The translations under genes were made by a program, and so were the position numbers. DNA of 43,706 nucleotides from Thermoanaerobaculia bacterium (GTDB lineage Bacteria > Acidobacteriota > Thermoanaerobaculia > Gp7-AA8): the NCBI GenBank assembly GCA_017883235.1, contig JADGNY010000050.1, positions 1 through 43,706 of the forward strand, read 5' to 3'. The notes under the pieces were generated by a model. It saw only the letters and a list, made by a program, of their open reading frames with translations, had not been told where the DNA came from and did not search any database. Shown in pieces: positions 10,101 to 17,477 of this stretch. Each line of letters opens with the position of its first letter. Positions within the stretch are counted from its first letter, which is position 1.

Positions 10101-10374
10101 ATCGACTGAGTCAACATCCGAGTCGACCGAGTCAACGCGTGAATCGACTTCGTCGACTCGCCAATCGACTTCGTCAACTCGCCAATCGACTTCGTCAACT
10201 CGCCAATCGACTTCGTCAACTCGCCAATCGACCTTGGTCAACTCGCCAATCGACTTTGGCAACGTCTGAATCGACCGGGCCAATACGCGAATCGACTTGG
10301 TCAATTCGCCAATCGACTTTGGCAACTTCCGAATCGACTTAGTCGATTCGTCAATCGACTTTGGCAATTCGAGA
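10101..10374. repeat. 21-bp tandem array, 13 units
   Basis: Thirteen units, each opening with ATCGAC (GTCGAC once), follow head to tail: twelve are 21 bp and the seventh is 22 bp. Units 4-6 are identical; those at both ends have diverged. The array fills most of the 352-bp gap between two convergent genes (9624 plus and 10402 minus). Translated, the minus strand gives heptapeptides such as KSIGELT, but the 22-bp unit breaks every frame, so a protein product is unlikely. A 21-bp period equals two turns of B-DNA, which would place each unit on the same face. No spacers are present, so it is not CRISPR. Confidence 0.88.
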
Positions 10375-10401
10375 ATTGCCTAAGTCGATGTCGATGCCAA
10401 C

Positions 10402-12198
10402 TCAACGCTTCTTCAGTCCCCAGAAGTTATCCGTGAGCCACGTCATCAGCGCGGCAGCAGGTACGGGCCGGCTGATGAAGTAGCCCTGGGCGAGATCACA
10501 GCCCATCTCCTCGAGACACTTGAGCGTGACGGCGTCTTCGACGCCCTCGGCGCAAACCTGCTTGCCGAGGTTGTGGGCCAGATCGATCACCGTGCGGACG
10601 ATGGCGGCGTCGGCATCGCTCGTCATCATCCCCATCACGAACGACTTGTCGATCTTGATCTCATCGATCGGCAGCTCGCGGAGGTGCGTGAGCGACGAGT
10701 AGCCGGTGCCGAAATCGTCGACCGACAGCCGCACACCCATCGACTGCAGCATCGACATGATGGCCAGCGCATGCGCCGGGTCGGCCATGATGCTGCTCTC
10801 GGTGATCTCGATCTTGAGAAAGCGCGGATCGACGTTCCACTTGTCGAGCGCCGATTGCACTTTCGACGGCAGCGTCACCTCGAGCAGACTCTTCGCCGAA
10901 ACGTTGACTGCGATGTGCACCGGCGCGCCGGCGTCCTGCCATGCACGGCACTGCTGCAGGGCGCGGTCGAGAATCCAGTCGGTCATCACCTTGATGAGCC
11001 CCGTCCGCTCCGCGATCGGGATGAAGCTCGCCGGAAGCAGCAGGCCGCGCGACGGGTGATTCCATCGCAGCAGCACCTCGGCGCGCGTCATCAGGCCGCT
11101 GCGCAGATGCTGCTTCGGCTGGTAGTAAAGCTCGAACTCCTCGCGCTCGATGCCGCCGCGCATCTCCACAACGAGCGAGAGTTGATCCGGATCGCGCGAC
11201 TCCTGATCATCGCGCTCGTGAAACGTGTACCCGGTATTCGACTGCTTCGTGGCGTACATGGCCACGTCCGCACGGCGCATCAGCGTGCGCGCGTCGCTGC
11301 CGTGCTGCGGGGAGAGAGCGATGCCGATCGACGCCCCCACTTCCAGTACCTGCCCTTCGACGACGAACGGCTGCTGCAGCGTGTTCAGGATGCGGCGCGC
11401 GGTCATGGCCACGGCGTTGGCGTCGAGGGCCGACGTCAGCACGATGGCGAATTCGTCTCCGCCGAGGCGGGCAACGGTATCGTCGAAGTGAAGCTGGTTG
11501 CGGAGGCGGAAGGCCACCTGCTTGAGGAGCACATCGCCGAAGTGATGGCCGAACGTATCGTTCACGTCCTTGAAACGGTCGAGGTCCATGAGCAGCAGGG
11601 CGATGAGCCTGTCTTCGTTACGCCCCATCTCCAGCGCCTCGGCCAGCCGGTCGAACAGCATCATCCGGTTCGGCAGATCGGTCAGCCCGTCGTGCATGGC
11701 CTGGTGACGCAGGGCGACGATCTCGTTGCGGCTGTCGGTCACGTCGCGCAGAAAAGCCACCCAGTGCGTCAGCTCGCCGCCGTCTTCGACCGGAACGAGC
11801 TGAAGATCGAGCTCGAACTCCCGCCCATCCTTCCTGATCGCGGTAACCTCGGCGGCGAACGCCTTCCGCGCGAAGACGTGATGCAGCATCGAATCGAAGA
11901 TCGCGTGATGGCGGTCGACGATCCCGAACGCCACCGGCGTCTCGCCGATGATCTCCTCGCGCGGGCGGCTATAGATCGCGCAGAAGCCGTCGTTGACGAA
12001 GGCGATCCGCGGCCCGAGCGCCTCGACCGCGGGCGTCAGGATGGCAATCCCCTCCCCCGCCACGCGCACCGCACTCCCGAGCACGCGAAGCTGCTCGCTC
12101 TCGAAGCGCTGTTCCGTCAGCTTCCGCAGCAACGTCGATTCCTCGATTGACGTCGTGGTCCACGAGGTTCGCAGTGAGGTGGTGACTTCTTCGGACAT
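10402..12198 (-). CDS. PAS-GGDEF-EAL cyclic-di-GMP signalling protein
   Basis: A 598-residue cytoplasmic protein. A short coiled-coil lead (15-40) precedes a PAS domain (about 40-160), then a GGDEF domain with DLDRFKDVND and the intact active site RLGGDEF (246-250), and a C-terminal EAL domain (about 345-590). The diguanylate cyclase site is complete but the usual RxxD inhibitory site upstream is absent. In the phosphodiesterase domain the signature reads E-V-L-L-R-W, with the catalytic Glu kept and Ala replaced by Val; DDFGTGYSSL, KIDKSFV and GVE are intact, so the domain is probably active. Such proteins make and/or degrade c-di-GMP in response to the PAS ligand. ATG 12198 (M-S-E-E-V) is chosen; the frame extends 17 codons further but without a sensible start. 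No transmembrane segment is seen. Confidence 0.93.
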   Translation of the reverse strand: MSEEVTTSLRTSWTTTSIEESTLLRKLTEQRFESEQLRVLGSAVRVAGEGIAILTPAVEALGPRIAFVNDGFCAIYSRPREEIIGETPVAFGIVDRHHAIFDSMLHHVFARKAFAAEVTAIRKDGREFELDLQLVPVEDGGELTHWVAFLRDVTDSRNEIVALRHQAMHDGLTDLPNRMMLFDRLAEALEMGRNEDRLIALLLMDLDRFKDVNDTFGHHFGDVLLKQVAFRLRNQLHFDDTVARLGGDEFAIVLTSALDANAVAMTARRILNTLQQPFVVEGQVLEVGASIGIALSPQHGSDARTLMRRADVAMYATKQSNTGYTFHERDDQESRDPDQLSLVVEMRGGIEREEFELYYQPKQHLRSGLMTRAEVLLRWNHPSRGLLLPASFIPIAERTGLIKVMTDWILDRALQQCRAWQDAGAPVHIAVNVSAKSLLEVTLPSKVQSALDKWNVDPRFLKIEITESSIMADPAHALAIMSMLQSMGVRLSVDDFGTGYSSLTHLRELPIDEIKIDKSFVMGMMTSDADAAIVRTVIDLAHNLGKQVCAEGVEDAVTLKCLEEMGCDLAQGYFISRPVPAAALMTWLTDNFWGLKKR

Positions 12199-12252
12199 AA
12201 GTAAGGTAGGGGGGATTCTAACTCGCGAGCGGGGCCGCCAGCCTGTCATTTC

Positions 12253-12446
12253 ACTGTCATCCTGAGCCGCCGGAGCCGCGTAATCGCGAAAGCGATTGCG
12301 CGGCGCAGGACGGTCGAAGGACCCCCAGCCTGAAACCCGGCTGGGGCGGGGGGCTGTCGACTCTACCGCCGCCCAACCGGGTCACGAGCTGGGGGTCCTT
12401 CGCCGTCCTCGACCCCTCAGGGGTGTCGGCGGCTCAGGATGACAGT
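12253..12446. repeat. Long nested palindrome with CTGTCATCCTGAGCCGCC arms
   Basis: The outer arms are 12253-12271 (ACTGTCATCCTGAGCCGCC) and 12427-12446 (its complement with GGCGGCTCAGGATGACAG). Inner arms 12308-12329 and 12388-12409 pair GGACGGTCGAAGGACCCCC with its complement. The whole is almost 200 bp and can fold into one long branched hairpin. It fills the gap between the hydrolase gene and the GGDEF-EAL gene. The T-run at 12446 is on the wrong strand to end the minus-strand gene. Repeats with this kind of sequence are familiar from acidobacterial intergenic DNA. Confidence 0.82.
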
Positions 12447-12470
12447 TTTTTCTTCTTGTTCCTACTAATC

Positions 12471-13664
12471 CTACTTCCTCACGAACTCCACGCTCCCCGC
12501 ATATTTCGTCGGATCGAGCAGCGCCTTCGCATTCTTCTTGTCTTTCAGGTACGAGTCCCAGAACATCAGGGAGATCGAACGGATCGACGCGAACGTCCCT
12601 CGGTCGCTGATCTGCGGAGCGCGCGGGTCATCCAGCGAGCTGCGGTTCAGAACCTGTCCGGTGCGGGGATCGGTGATCGGCGCCTCGCGCGTCGTCGCGT
12701 ATTGCTCGCCAAGCCCCGAGGCCACGCCGGTGAAGGTCATGTGGTTGGCGTTCTTGATCAGGACGAAGTACTTGTCGCCCTCTGGTGAGTGATCGAACGC
12801 CGTGCGGCGCCACTCAGGAGTCTCCGCTTCCGTCGCGCCATAGTCGCGCGTGCCGGTCATGAACATCGCCGGTACCTTGACGCCGTGCCAGGAGTCGGCG
12901 GTCAGCCCGCGGTTCTCGGCCACCCCCTGCGGCGACATGGCCACCATCGCCTTGATGCGCGGGTCGGCGAGCGCCAGCGGCGGCGTGCTGAAGGTCTTCG
13001 CCCCACCGACCAGCATCGACGTGAACGCGCCGTACGAATGGCCGCCGACGCCGATACGGGCATGGTCCATCTTCCCGGCCAGCTCGGGATAGTCCTTCTC
13101 CAGATCGTTGAGCGAGTCGAGGATGAGCACGACGTCGCGCGCGCGGTCGCGCCACTGCGGCTCGCGCTCCTTCTCCCAGATCATCTCCGTCGGCGTCGGA
13201 CGCGGCTTTCCCTGTAACTCGGCATTGGCCGGCCGGCGTTCGCGCCGGCGGTCGTTCTTCACCTTGTCGTCACGCCGCATGGCCAGCAGATCGGCCATGG
13301 CATCCTTCAGAGCGCCGGCGTCCGCGTGGGACGGCCGGATGCAGACGTAGCCGTAGCTCGTCCAGTACGAGATCAATCCTTCGTACCCGTGGCTCGATCC
13401 GCCGTATCCGGGCGAGAAGATAATGATAGGAAACGGTCCCGTCCCTCGGGTCGGATATTCGATCGAGATCTCGAGGTTCTTGTTGCGCGCCCCGTCGTGC
13501 AGCATCGCCGACGGGATCACGCCGACCGGCGAGGTTCCCATCTCGAAGCCATACGACGGCGTATACGACGCCGGCGCCGGGGCCGGCGGAGTCTTCTGCT
13601 GATGCGGCGATGAGGCGCAGCCAACCGCGGCGAGCAGAGCAATTGTGACAAAGAGTCGTTTCAT
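12471..13664 (-). CDS. Predicted lipoprotein alpha/beta hydrolase (PAF-acetylhydrolase/dienelactone hydrolase-like)
   Basis: A 397-residue exported hydrolase. The N-terminus MKRLFVTIALLAAVGC is a signal peptide ending at Cys16, a plausible though imperfect lipobox (A-V-G-C). The core begins with IEYPTRG and FPIIIFSPGYGG (oxyanion region, about 78-90) and has the nucleophile elbow GGHSYG with Ser210; a late NANHMTF supplies a likely catalytic His. This arrangement fits the PAF-acetylhydrolase/chlorophyllase/PET-hydrolase-like clan of alpha/beta hydrolases, which cleave esters. The substrate is unknown. ATG 13664 is chosen because GGAGG lies seven bases upstream; an ATG nine codons further up lacks this. 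A charged insert rich in Arg and Lys (about 130-175) separates strand and elbow. Confidence 0.82.
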   Translation of the reverse strand: MKRLFVTIALLAAVGCASSPHQQKTPPAPAPASYTPSYGFEMGTSPVGVIPSAMLHDGARNKNLEISIEYPTRGTGPFPIIIFSPGYGGSSHGYEGLISYWTSYGYVCIRPSHADAGALKDAMADLLAMRRDDKVKNDRRRERRPANAELQGKPRPTPTEMIWEKEREPQWRDRARDVVLILDSLNDLEKDYPELAGKMDHARIGVGGHSYGAFTSMLVGGAKTFSTPPLALADPRIKAMVAMSPQGVAENRGLTADSWHGVKVPAMFMTGTRDYGATEAETPEWRRTAFDHSPEGDKYFVLIKNANHMTFTGVASGLGEQYATTREAPITDPRTGQVLNRSSLDDPRAPQISDRGTFASIRSISLMFWDSYLKDKKNAKALLDPTKYAGSVEFVRK

Positions 13665-13786
13665 GCAACCTCCGTTACAAACGTGGATCATCTCCGTTGA
13701 ATGCTAAATCAGAAGCGGGCATTCTCCGATTGGATCGGAAGGGGCCGTAGAAGGGCCTTCGTTGCAGTCTGTTGACTGGCGTTGGG

Positions 13787-13895
13787 AGGTTGCTGGGTTG
13801 CTGGGTTGCTCGGTTGCTAAGTTGCTGAGGTGGATCGGGTGGCTGAGGGCAATCGAAGAACCCAGCAACCCAGCAACTCAGTAACCAAGCAACCG
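13787..13895. repeat. Octamer palindrome with GGTTGCTG units
   Basis: Five imperfect GGTTGCTG octamers run from 13787 to 13829, and the complementary series (CCCAGCAA, CCCAGCAA and relatives) runs from 13860 to 13893. The arms can pair over about 35 bases with a 30-base loop. The element ends about 10 bases before the stop of the response regulator gene and so lies between it and the hydrolase gene. It has the same architecture (short tandem units in both arms) as the CGGGAGT heptamer family. Confidence 0.82.
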
Positions 13896-13903
13896 ATCGC
13901 CCC

Positions 13904-14506
13904 CTACAACCACCCTTTCTCCCTGGCAATCCGGGCCGCTTCGACGCGGTTTTGCGCACCAAGCTTGCTGATGGCCTCGGATAGATAGTTGCGCACCGTC
14001 CCCTCGGAAAGGTGCAACGACTCGGCGATGTCGCCCGTTGCCTGCCCCTCACCGGCCAGCCGCAGCACCTGCCGCTCGCGGTCGGTCAGCGGATCGGGCT
14101 CGCTCCATGCCTCGGCGGCCAGCTCGGGATCGACAGCCCGGCCGCCGGCGTGCACGCGACGGATGGCATTGGCAAGTTGTTCGGCCGGCGAGTCCTTCAA
14201 CAGATATCCCGACGCCCCCGCTTCGAGCGCACGGCGCAGGTAGCCAGCGCGGGCAAACGTCGTCAGGATCACCACCCGCGTCGGCAACCCTTCCTGCCGC
14301 ACCATCGCCGCGACCTCCAACCCTGTCTTCGACGGCATCTCGATGTCCGTCAGAAGCACGTCCGGCCGATGCGTCCGGACGAGAGCGAGCGCCTCGTCAC
14401 CGTTCCGGGCGCGGGCCACGACCTCGATATCGGATTCGATTTCCAGCAGTGCCGACAAAGCGCCGAGCACCATGGCCTGATCCTCGGCGATGACGACGCG
14501 GATCAT
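13904..14506 (-). CDS. NarL/LuxR-family response regulator (DesR-like)
   Basis: A 200-residue two-component regulator. Receiver domain (1-120): acidic pair E8-D9, phospho-acceptor Asp54 (LLTDIEMP), Thr82/83, and Lys104 (LLKDSP). C-terminal LuxR-type helix-turn-helix (about 138-198): LTDRERQVLRLAGEG, then HLSEGTVRNYLSEAISKLG. All key residues are present. It is encoded with the sensor kinase at 14503-15597; the two genes overlap by four bases (ATGA type), a sign of translational coupling. By similarity of both partners the pair is of the DesK/DesR or LiaS/LiaR type, which often responds to membrane state, but the actual signal is unknown. The targets are not evident from the neighbourhood. Confidence 0.93.
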   Translation of the reverse strand: MIRVVIAEDQAMVLGALSALLEIESDIEVVARARNGDEALALVRTHRPDVLLTDIEMPSKTGLEVAAMVRQEGLPTRVVILTTFARAGYLRRALEAGASGYLLKDSPAEQLANAIRRVHAGGRAVDPELAAEAWSEPDPLTDRERQVLRLAGEGQATGDIAESLHLSEGTVRNYLSEAISKLGAQNRVEAARIAREKGWL

Positions 14507-15597
14507 GCCGAGCGCTCGATGGCGCTGACCGACTGCGGGCCGCTGGCCAGAGGCAGCGTCACGGTCAAGGTCGTGCCGCGCGAACCGTCGAAGGTCACGC
14601 TTCCGCCCAGCGCCGCGATCCGTTCGCGCATGCCGCTGATGCCGGCACCGTCTTCACGGGTGCCGCCGCGGCCATCGTCCGAAACGACCAGGCGAATCTC
14701 GTCACCGCTGCGCCCGAGGGCGATCGTGCACCGCTTCGCCTCGGCGTGGCGGACGACATTCGTCACCGCCTCGCGCAGCGCGAGCGCGAGAATCGCCTCC
14801 TGCGCCGGCGACAGCGGAACCGGATCGAGTTGCGTCGTCAGCACGATCGAGGCCGTGCGCAACATCTCCGTGGCCCCATCGAGCTCGTGCTGCAGTCCCG
14901 CGCGATAGCCGCGCACCGCCTGCCGCACCTCGGACAACGCCTCACGTGAGATGCGCTCCACGTCGCGGATCTCCTCGCGCGCACGCTGCGGATCACGGTC
15001 GGCCAGCTTCGAGGCCAGCTCCGACTTCAGGATGATCAGCGACAGCGTGTGGCCGAGAACGTCGTGAAGATCGCGCGCGATCCGCTCCCGCTCCGCCACC
15101 TTGGCCAGATGCTCGATCTCATCCTGGGCCATCTGCAAGCGTTTGTTGGCGCGGGCCACTTGCGCGAAATGCGCGTTCACCGCGCCGATGACGACGGTGA
15201 AGAACGCGGCCCACCACCAGTACATCGGACTGAGGCCGATGATGAGCACGTCGATGAGCAACACCATAAGGATGATGCCGATGATCGTGACGGCGCGCCG
15301 CACCCCGCCCGCTGCGCCGGCGAACGAGGCCGCGAAGATGAAGAACGCCCCCGCGCCGAGGTTCGACGGCATGAAGGCGACGCCCAATAGCGTGATCGCG
15401 CCGATGACCAGGAGCACGCGATTCCTGCTGACCCGATAGCCGGCCAGATAGATGACGGTGAAGACCGCCGTGGCGAACAAGGTGAGCGCAATCCGCCGCC
15501 CGCTCGCACCCGCCAGAACCGGATAGGCAGCGAACGGGATGATGTAGACCAGCCAGATGTACTTCGTCCAGCCGGCGTAATCGTGCTCAGGAGTCAT
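14503..15597 (-). CDS. Sensor histidine kinase of the HisKA_3/DesK type
   Basis: A 364-residue membrane kinase. The first 145 residues hold about five hydrophobic segments with only short loops (for example 13-30, 36-52, 60-76, 84-98, 103-122), as in DesK. Next comes a coiled-coil linker (AQVARANKRLQMAQDEIEHL), the dimerisation and phospho-acceptor helix with ERERIARDLHD (His178), and the HATPase_c domain with the N box REAVTNVVRHA and the G boxes DDGRGG and GISGMRERI. The domain set is complete. Lack of a large extracellular domain suggests it senses something within the membrane. It lies first in the operon and overlaps the regulator gene. ATG 15597 has no clear ribosome binding site; no better start exists nearby. 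Confidence 0.93.
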   Translation of the reverse strand: MTPEHDYAGWTKYIWLVYIIPFAAYPVLAGASGRRIALTLFATAVFTVIYLAGYRVSRNRVLLVIGAITLLGVAFMPSNLGAGAFFIFAASFAGAAGGVRRAVTIIGIILMVLLIDVLIIGLSPMYWWWAAFFTVVIGAVNAHFAQVARANKRLQMAQDEIEHLAKVAERERIARDLHDVLGHTLSLIILKSELASKLADRDPQRAREEIRDVERISREALSEVRQAVRGYRAGLQHELDGATEMLRTASIVLTTQLDPVPLSPAQEAILALALREAVTNVVRHAEAKRCTIALGRSGDEIRLVVSDDGRGGTREDGAGISGMRERIAALGGSVTFDGSRGTTLTVTLPLASGPQSVSAIERSA

Positions 15598-15610
15598 AGG
15601 AGTAGTTTAT

Positions 15611-15635
15611 GTGGCACAGACACTCTTGTCTTGCC
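15611..15635. repeat. Decayed copy of the GGCACAGACA hairpin
   Basis: The 25 bases match the hairpin at 9164-9187 except for a loss in the 3' arm (CTTGTCTTGCC in place of CTTGTCTGTGCC). The copy lies in the 43-bp gap between the histidine kinase start and the end of the amidohydrolase gene, so it occupies the kinase leader. Confidence 0.8.
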
Positions 15636-15640
15636 TTGCC

Positions 15641-17407
15641 TCACTTCAATCGCACCTCATCCACCACGAAATCAACCGCACCCTGCGCCGGGCCACAGAT
15701 CAGAAACGCCTGCACATCCTTCCCATCAACGCTGAACGCGGACCACGGCAGCGCGATCTCCGTCCAGCCGGCGCCGGCGTGAACCGTCGTCAGACGCGGA
15801 ATCCGTCCGGCACTCGCGGCGAACAGCATCACGCGGAGGTCGGTGTCGCCTTTCGCAAAGAACGAGAGGCCGCCCTTCGACGAGACATCCACCGGCTGCA
15901 TTGGGGTCGCGCCGAGCATCAGCATCGCGCCGGCCCACGGATACATCGAGCCCGGCTTCGTATCGGCGTGGATATGCAGCGCTTTGGCCGTCCCGTTCGC
16001 GCCGCCGTCGACAATGTCCATCGCAGCCGTCGAAGTACCACCCATGATTGAGTCAGTCGAGATCTCCCAGCCGCTGCCGAAGGCCGGCTTCATGTCGCCC
16101 GAATCGAAGTTGCTGAGCATTCCGTCGCCGATGGCCGGGACTACAGCCACGGCGGGCGCCTCTTTCTTCGACTCCGGCTTGCGATCGAGCGCCGCGCCGT
16201 TTCTCCAGATCGTGACGATGTTGCGCGACGCCAGGATGTTGGTGGTCGGATCGCCGTCGACGAGCAGCAGATCAGCGCGCAGTCCCGGAGCGATGCGGCC
16301 GCGGTCATCGAGCTTGAACTGTTTCGCCGGCACCGATGTCGCCGCCGCGAGCGCCTCGGCCGGCGTCAGTCCCGCCTTCACCAGCAGCTCGAGCTCGCGA
16401 TGCATGCTCGCGCCATGCGACGTCCCCGGGTTCGGCGCATCGGTCCCCGCCAGAATCGGAACGCCCGCACGCTTCAACTGCCGCACGGCCTCGAATGCGT
16501 TCTCCATCTTCGCCCCCGCGCCCGTTCGAAACGGGAAGGAAGCCTTCAGGTTGTCCATCTCGTCGGAATTGAGATAGGCGGCCAGATGCGCATCAGTGAT
16601 CAGCGACGCCCCGCTGGCGACGCCGGTCGTGCTCTCGTTGACCGTCAGCGTCGGCACGACAAAGGCGTGATGCGCCGCCACGAACGCGCCGAAGTCAGCG
16701 TCCGGCGGCTTGTCGGCAAAGATGTGTACGAGTGCGTCGGCACCGGCATCGATGGCATCGCGCGCCGCGCTGAGCGTCGAGATGTGCACCACCGCCAGCT
16801 TCCCGCGCTTGTGCGCCGCGGCGATGAGTAGCGTCAGATCGCTCTTCGAGAGCGTCGGGAGCCTCTTCATCCCGTACGCTTCCCCGGTCTCGACGATCAG
16901 CTTGATGTAGTCCGACCCCTCGGCGATGCGCGCATCGATGAAGGCCTGCGGGTCGTCGCCTGTCTTGAACGTCGGGATCGGGAAGTACTCGCTCCCGTGC
17001 CCACCGGCGACCGTGGCGAGGATTCCGGCTGAATAAATGTCCGCCCGACTTGTCACCGGACCCTTGGCCTGCTCGGCGCGCAGCGGTCCCAGCGTCCGGG
17101 GAGAGGTGAACATGTCCATCTCCGTCGTCACCCCGAAGCGCAGCGCACGCTCAAGGATCCCCGGAAAGACATGCGTATGCGAATCGATCAGACCCGGCAG
17201 CAGCGTCTTGCCGCTGCCGTCGACCACCGTCGCCCCCGCGGGAACGGCCACCTTCGCCCCCGCGGCGACGATCCGCGCCCCGTCGATTACGACGGTCGCA
17301 TGCGGAATGACTCTCGTCCCGTCAAAGAGCCGGACGTTCGTGATGGCAGTCTTCTGCGCGGCAAGAGGAGCGGCAAGAAAGAGGATCGCGAATAGAAATC
17401 GTTTCAT
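15641..17407 (-). CDS. Secreted amidohydrolase fused to a CIA30-like domain
   Basis: A 588-residue exported protein. After a signal peptide (FLFAILFLAAPLAAQ) residues 20-410 form an amidohydrolase TIM barrel: the metal motif DSHTH (His77, His79), a candidate bridging Lys169 (SDYIKLIVE), His208, His228 and Asp323 (LAGTDAP). All ligands of a binuclear or mononuclear site are kept, so it should hydrolyse an amide or related bond, in the style of Xaa-Pro or imidazolonepropionase-like enzymes. Residues 430-588 match the CIA30-like galactose-binding fold (SNFDSGDM, then DSIMGGTSTA, and WTEIALPWSAF). The fusion to a carbohydrate-binding-like domain is found in Bacteroidota and Acidobacteriota. ATG 17407 gives the proper signal peptide. 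The gene is divergent from the helicase, 70 bases away. Confidence 0.88.
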   Translation of the reverse strand: MKRFLFAILFLAAPLAAQKTAITNVRLFDGTRVIPHATVVIDGARIVAAGAKVAVPAGATVVDGSGKTLLPGLIDSHTHVFPGILERALRFGVTTEMDMFTSPRTLGPLRAEQAKGPVTSRADIYSAGILATVAGGHGSEYFPIPTFKTGDDPQAFIDARIAEGSDYIKLIVETGEAYGMKRLPTLSKSDLTLLIAAAHKRGKLAVVHISTLSAARDAIDAGADALVHIFADKPPDADFGAFVAAHHAFVVPTLTVNESTTGVASGASLITDAHLAAYLNSDEMDNLKASFPFRTGAGAKMENAFEAVRQLKRAGVPILAGTDAPNPGTSHGASMHRELELLVKAGLTPAEALAAATSVPAKQFKLDDRGRIAPGLRADLLLVDGDPTTNILASRNIVTIWRNGAALDRKPESKKEAPAVAVVPAIGDGMLSNFDSGDMKPAFGSGWEISTDSIMGGTSTAAMDIVDGGANGTAKALHIHADTKPGSMYPWAGAMLMLGATPMQPVDVSSKGGLSFFAKGDTDLRVMLFAASAGRIPRLTTVHAGAGWTEIALPWSAFSVDGKDVQAFLICGPAQGAVDFVVDEVRLK

Positions 17408-17460
17408 GCCGGCAGTATCGGTTGGCGGCGGCGGAAGCAACACTGAGGAACGTCAGCAGA

Positions 17461-17469
17461 AGGAGGTGA
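17461..17469 (+). promoter_or_regulatory. Full-length Shine-Dalgarno that sets the helicase start
   Basis: AGGAGGTGA is a perfect nine-base complement to the 3' end of 16S rRNA and lies eight bases before ATG 17478. It decides the start of the helicase gene, for which a GTG at 17523 and open frame far upstream would otherwise be equal candidates. Confidence 0.75.
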
Positions 17470-17477
17470 CAAGTGTC

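Noticed and set aside
10101-10374. CRISPR array
   Set aside because: Units are contiguous with no unique spacers, the unit is too short, and no cas gene is present. The same holds for 42843-43199.
12253-12455. Intrinsic terminator formed by the long palindrome and the T-run at 12446
   Set aside because: The T-run follows on the plus strand, but both flanking genes are on the minus strand.
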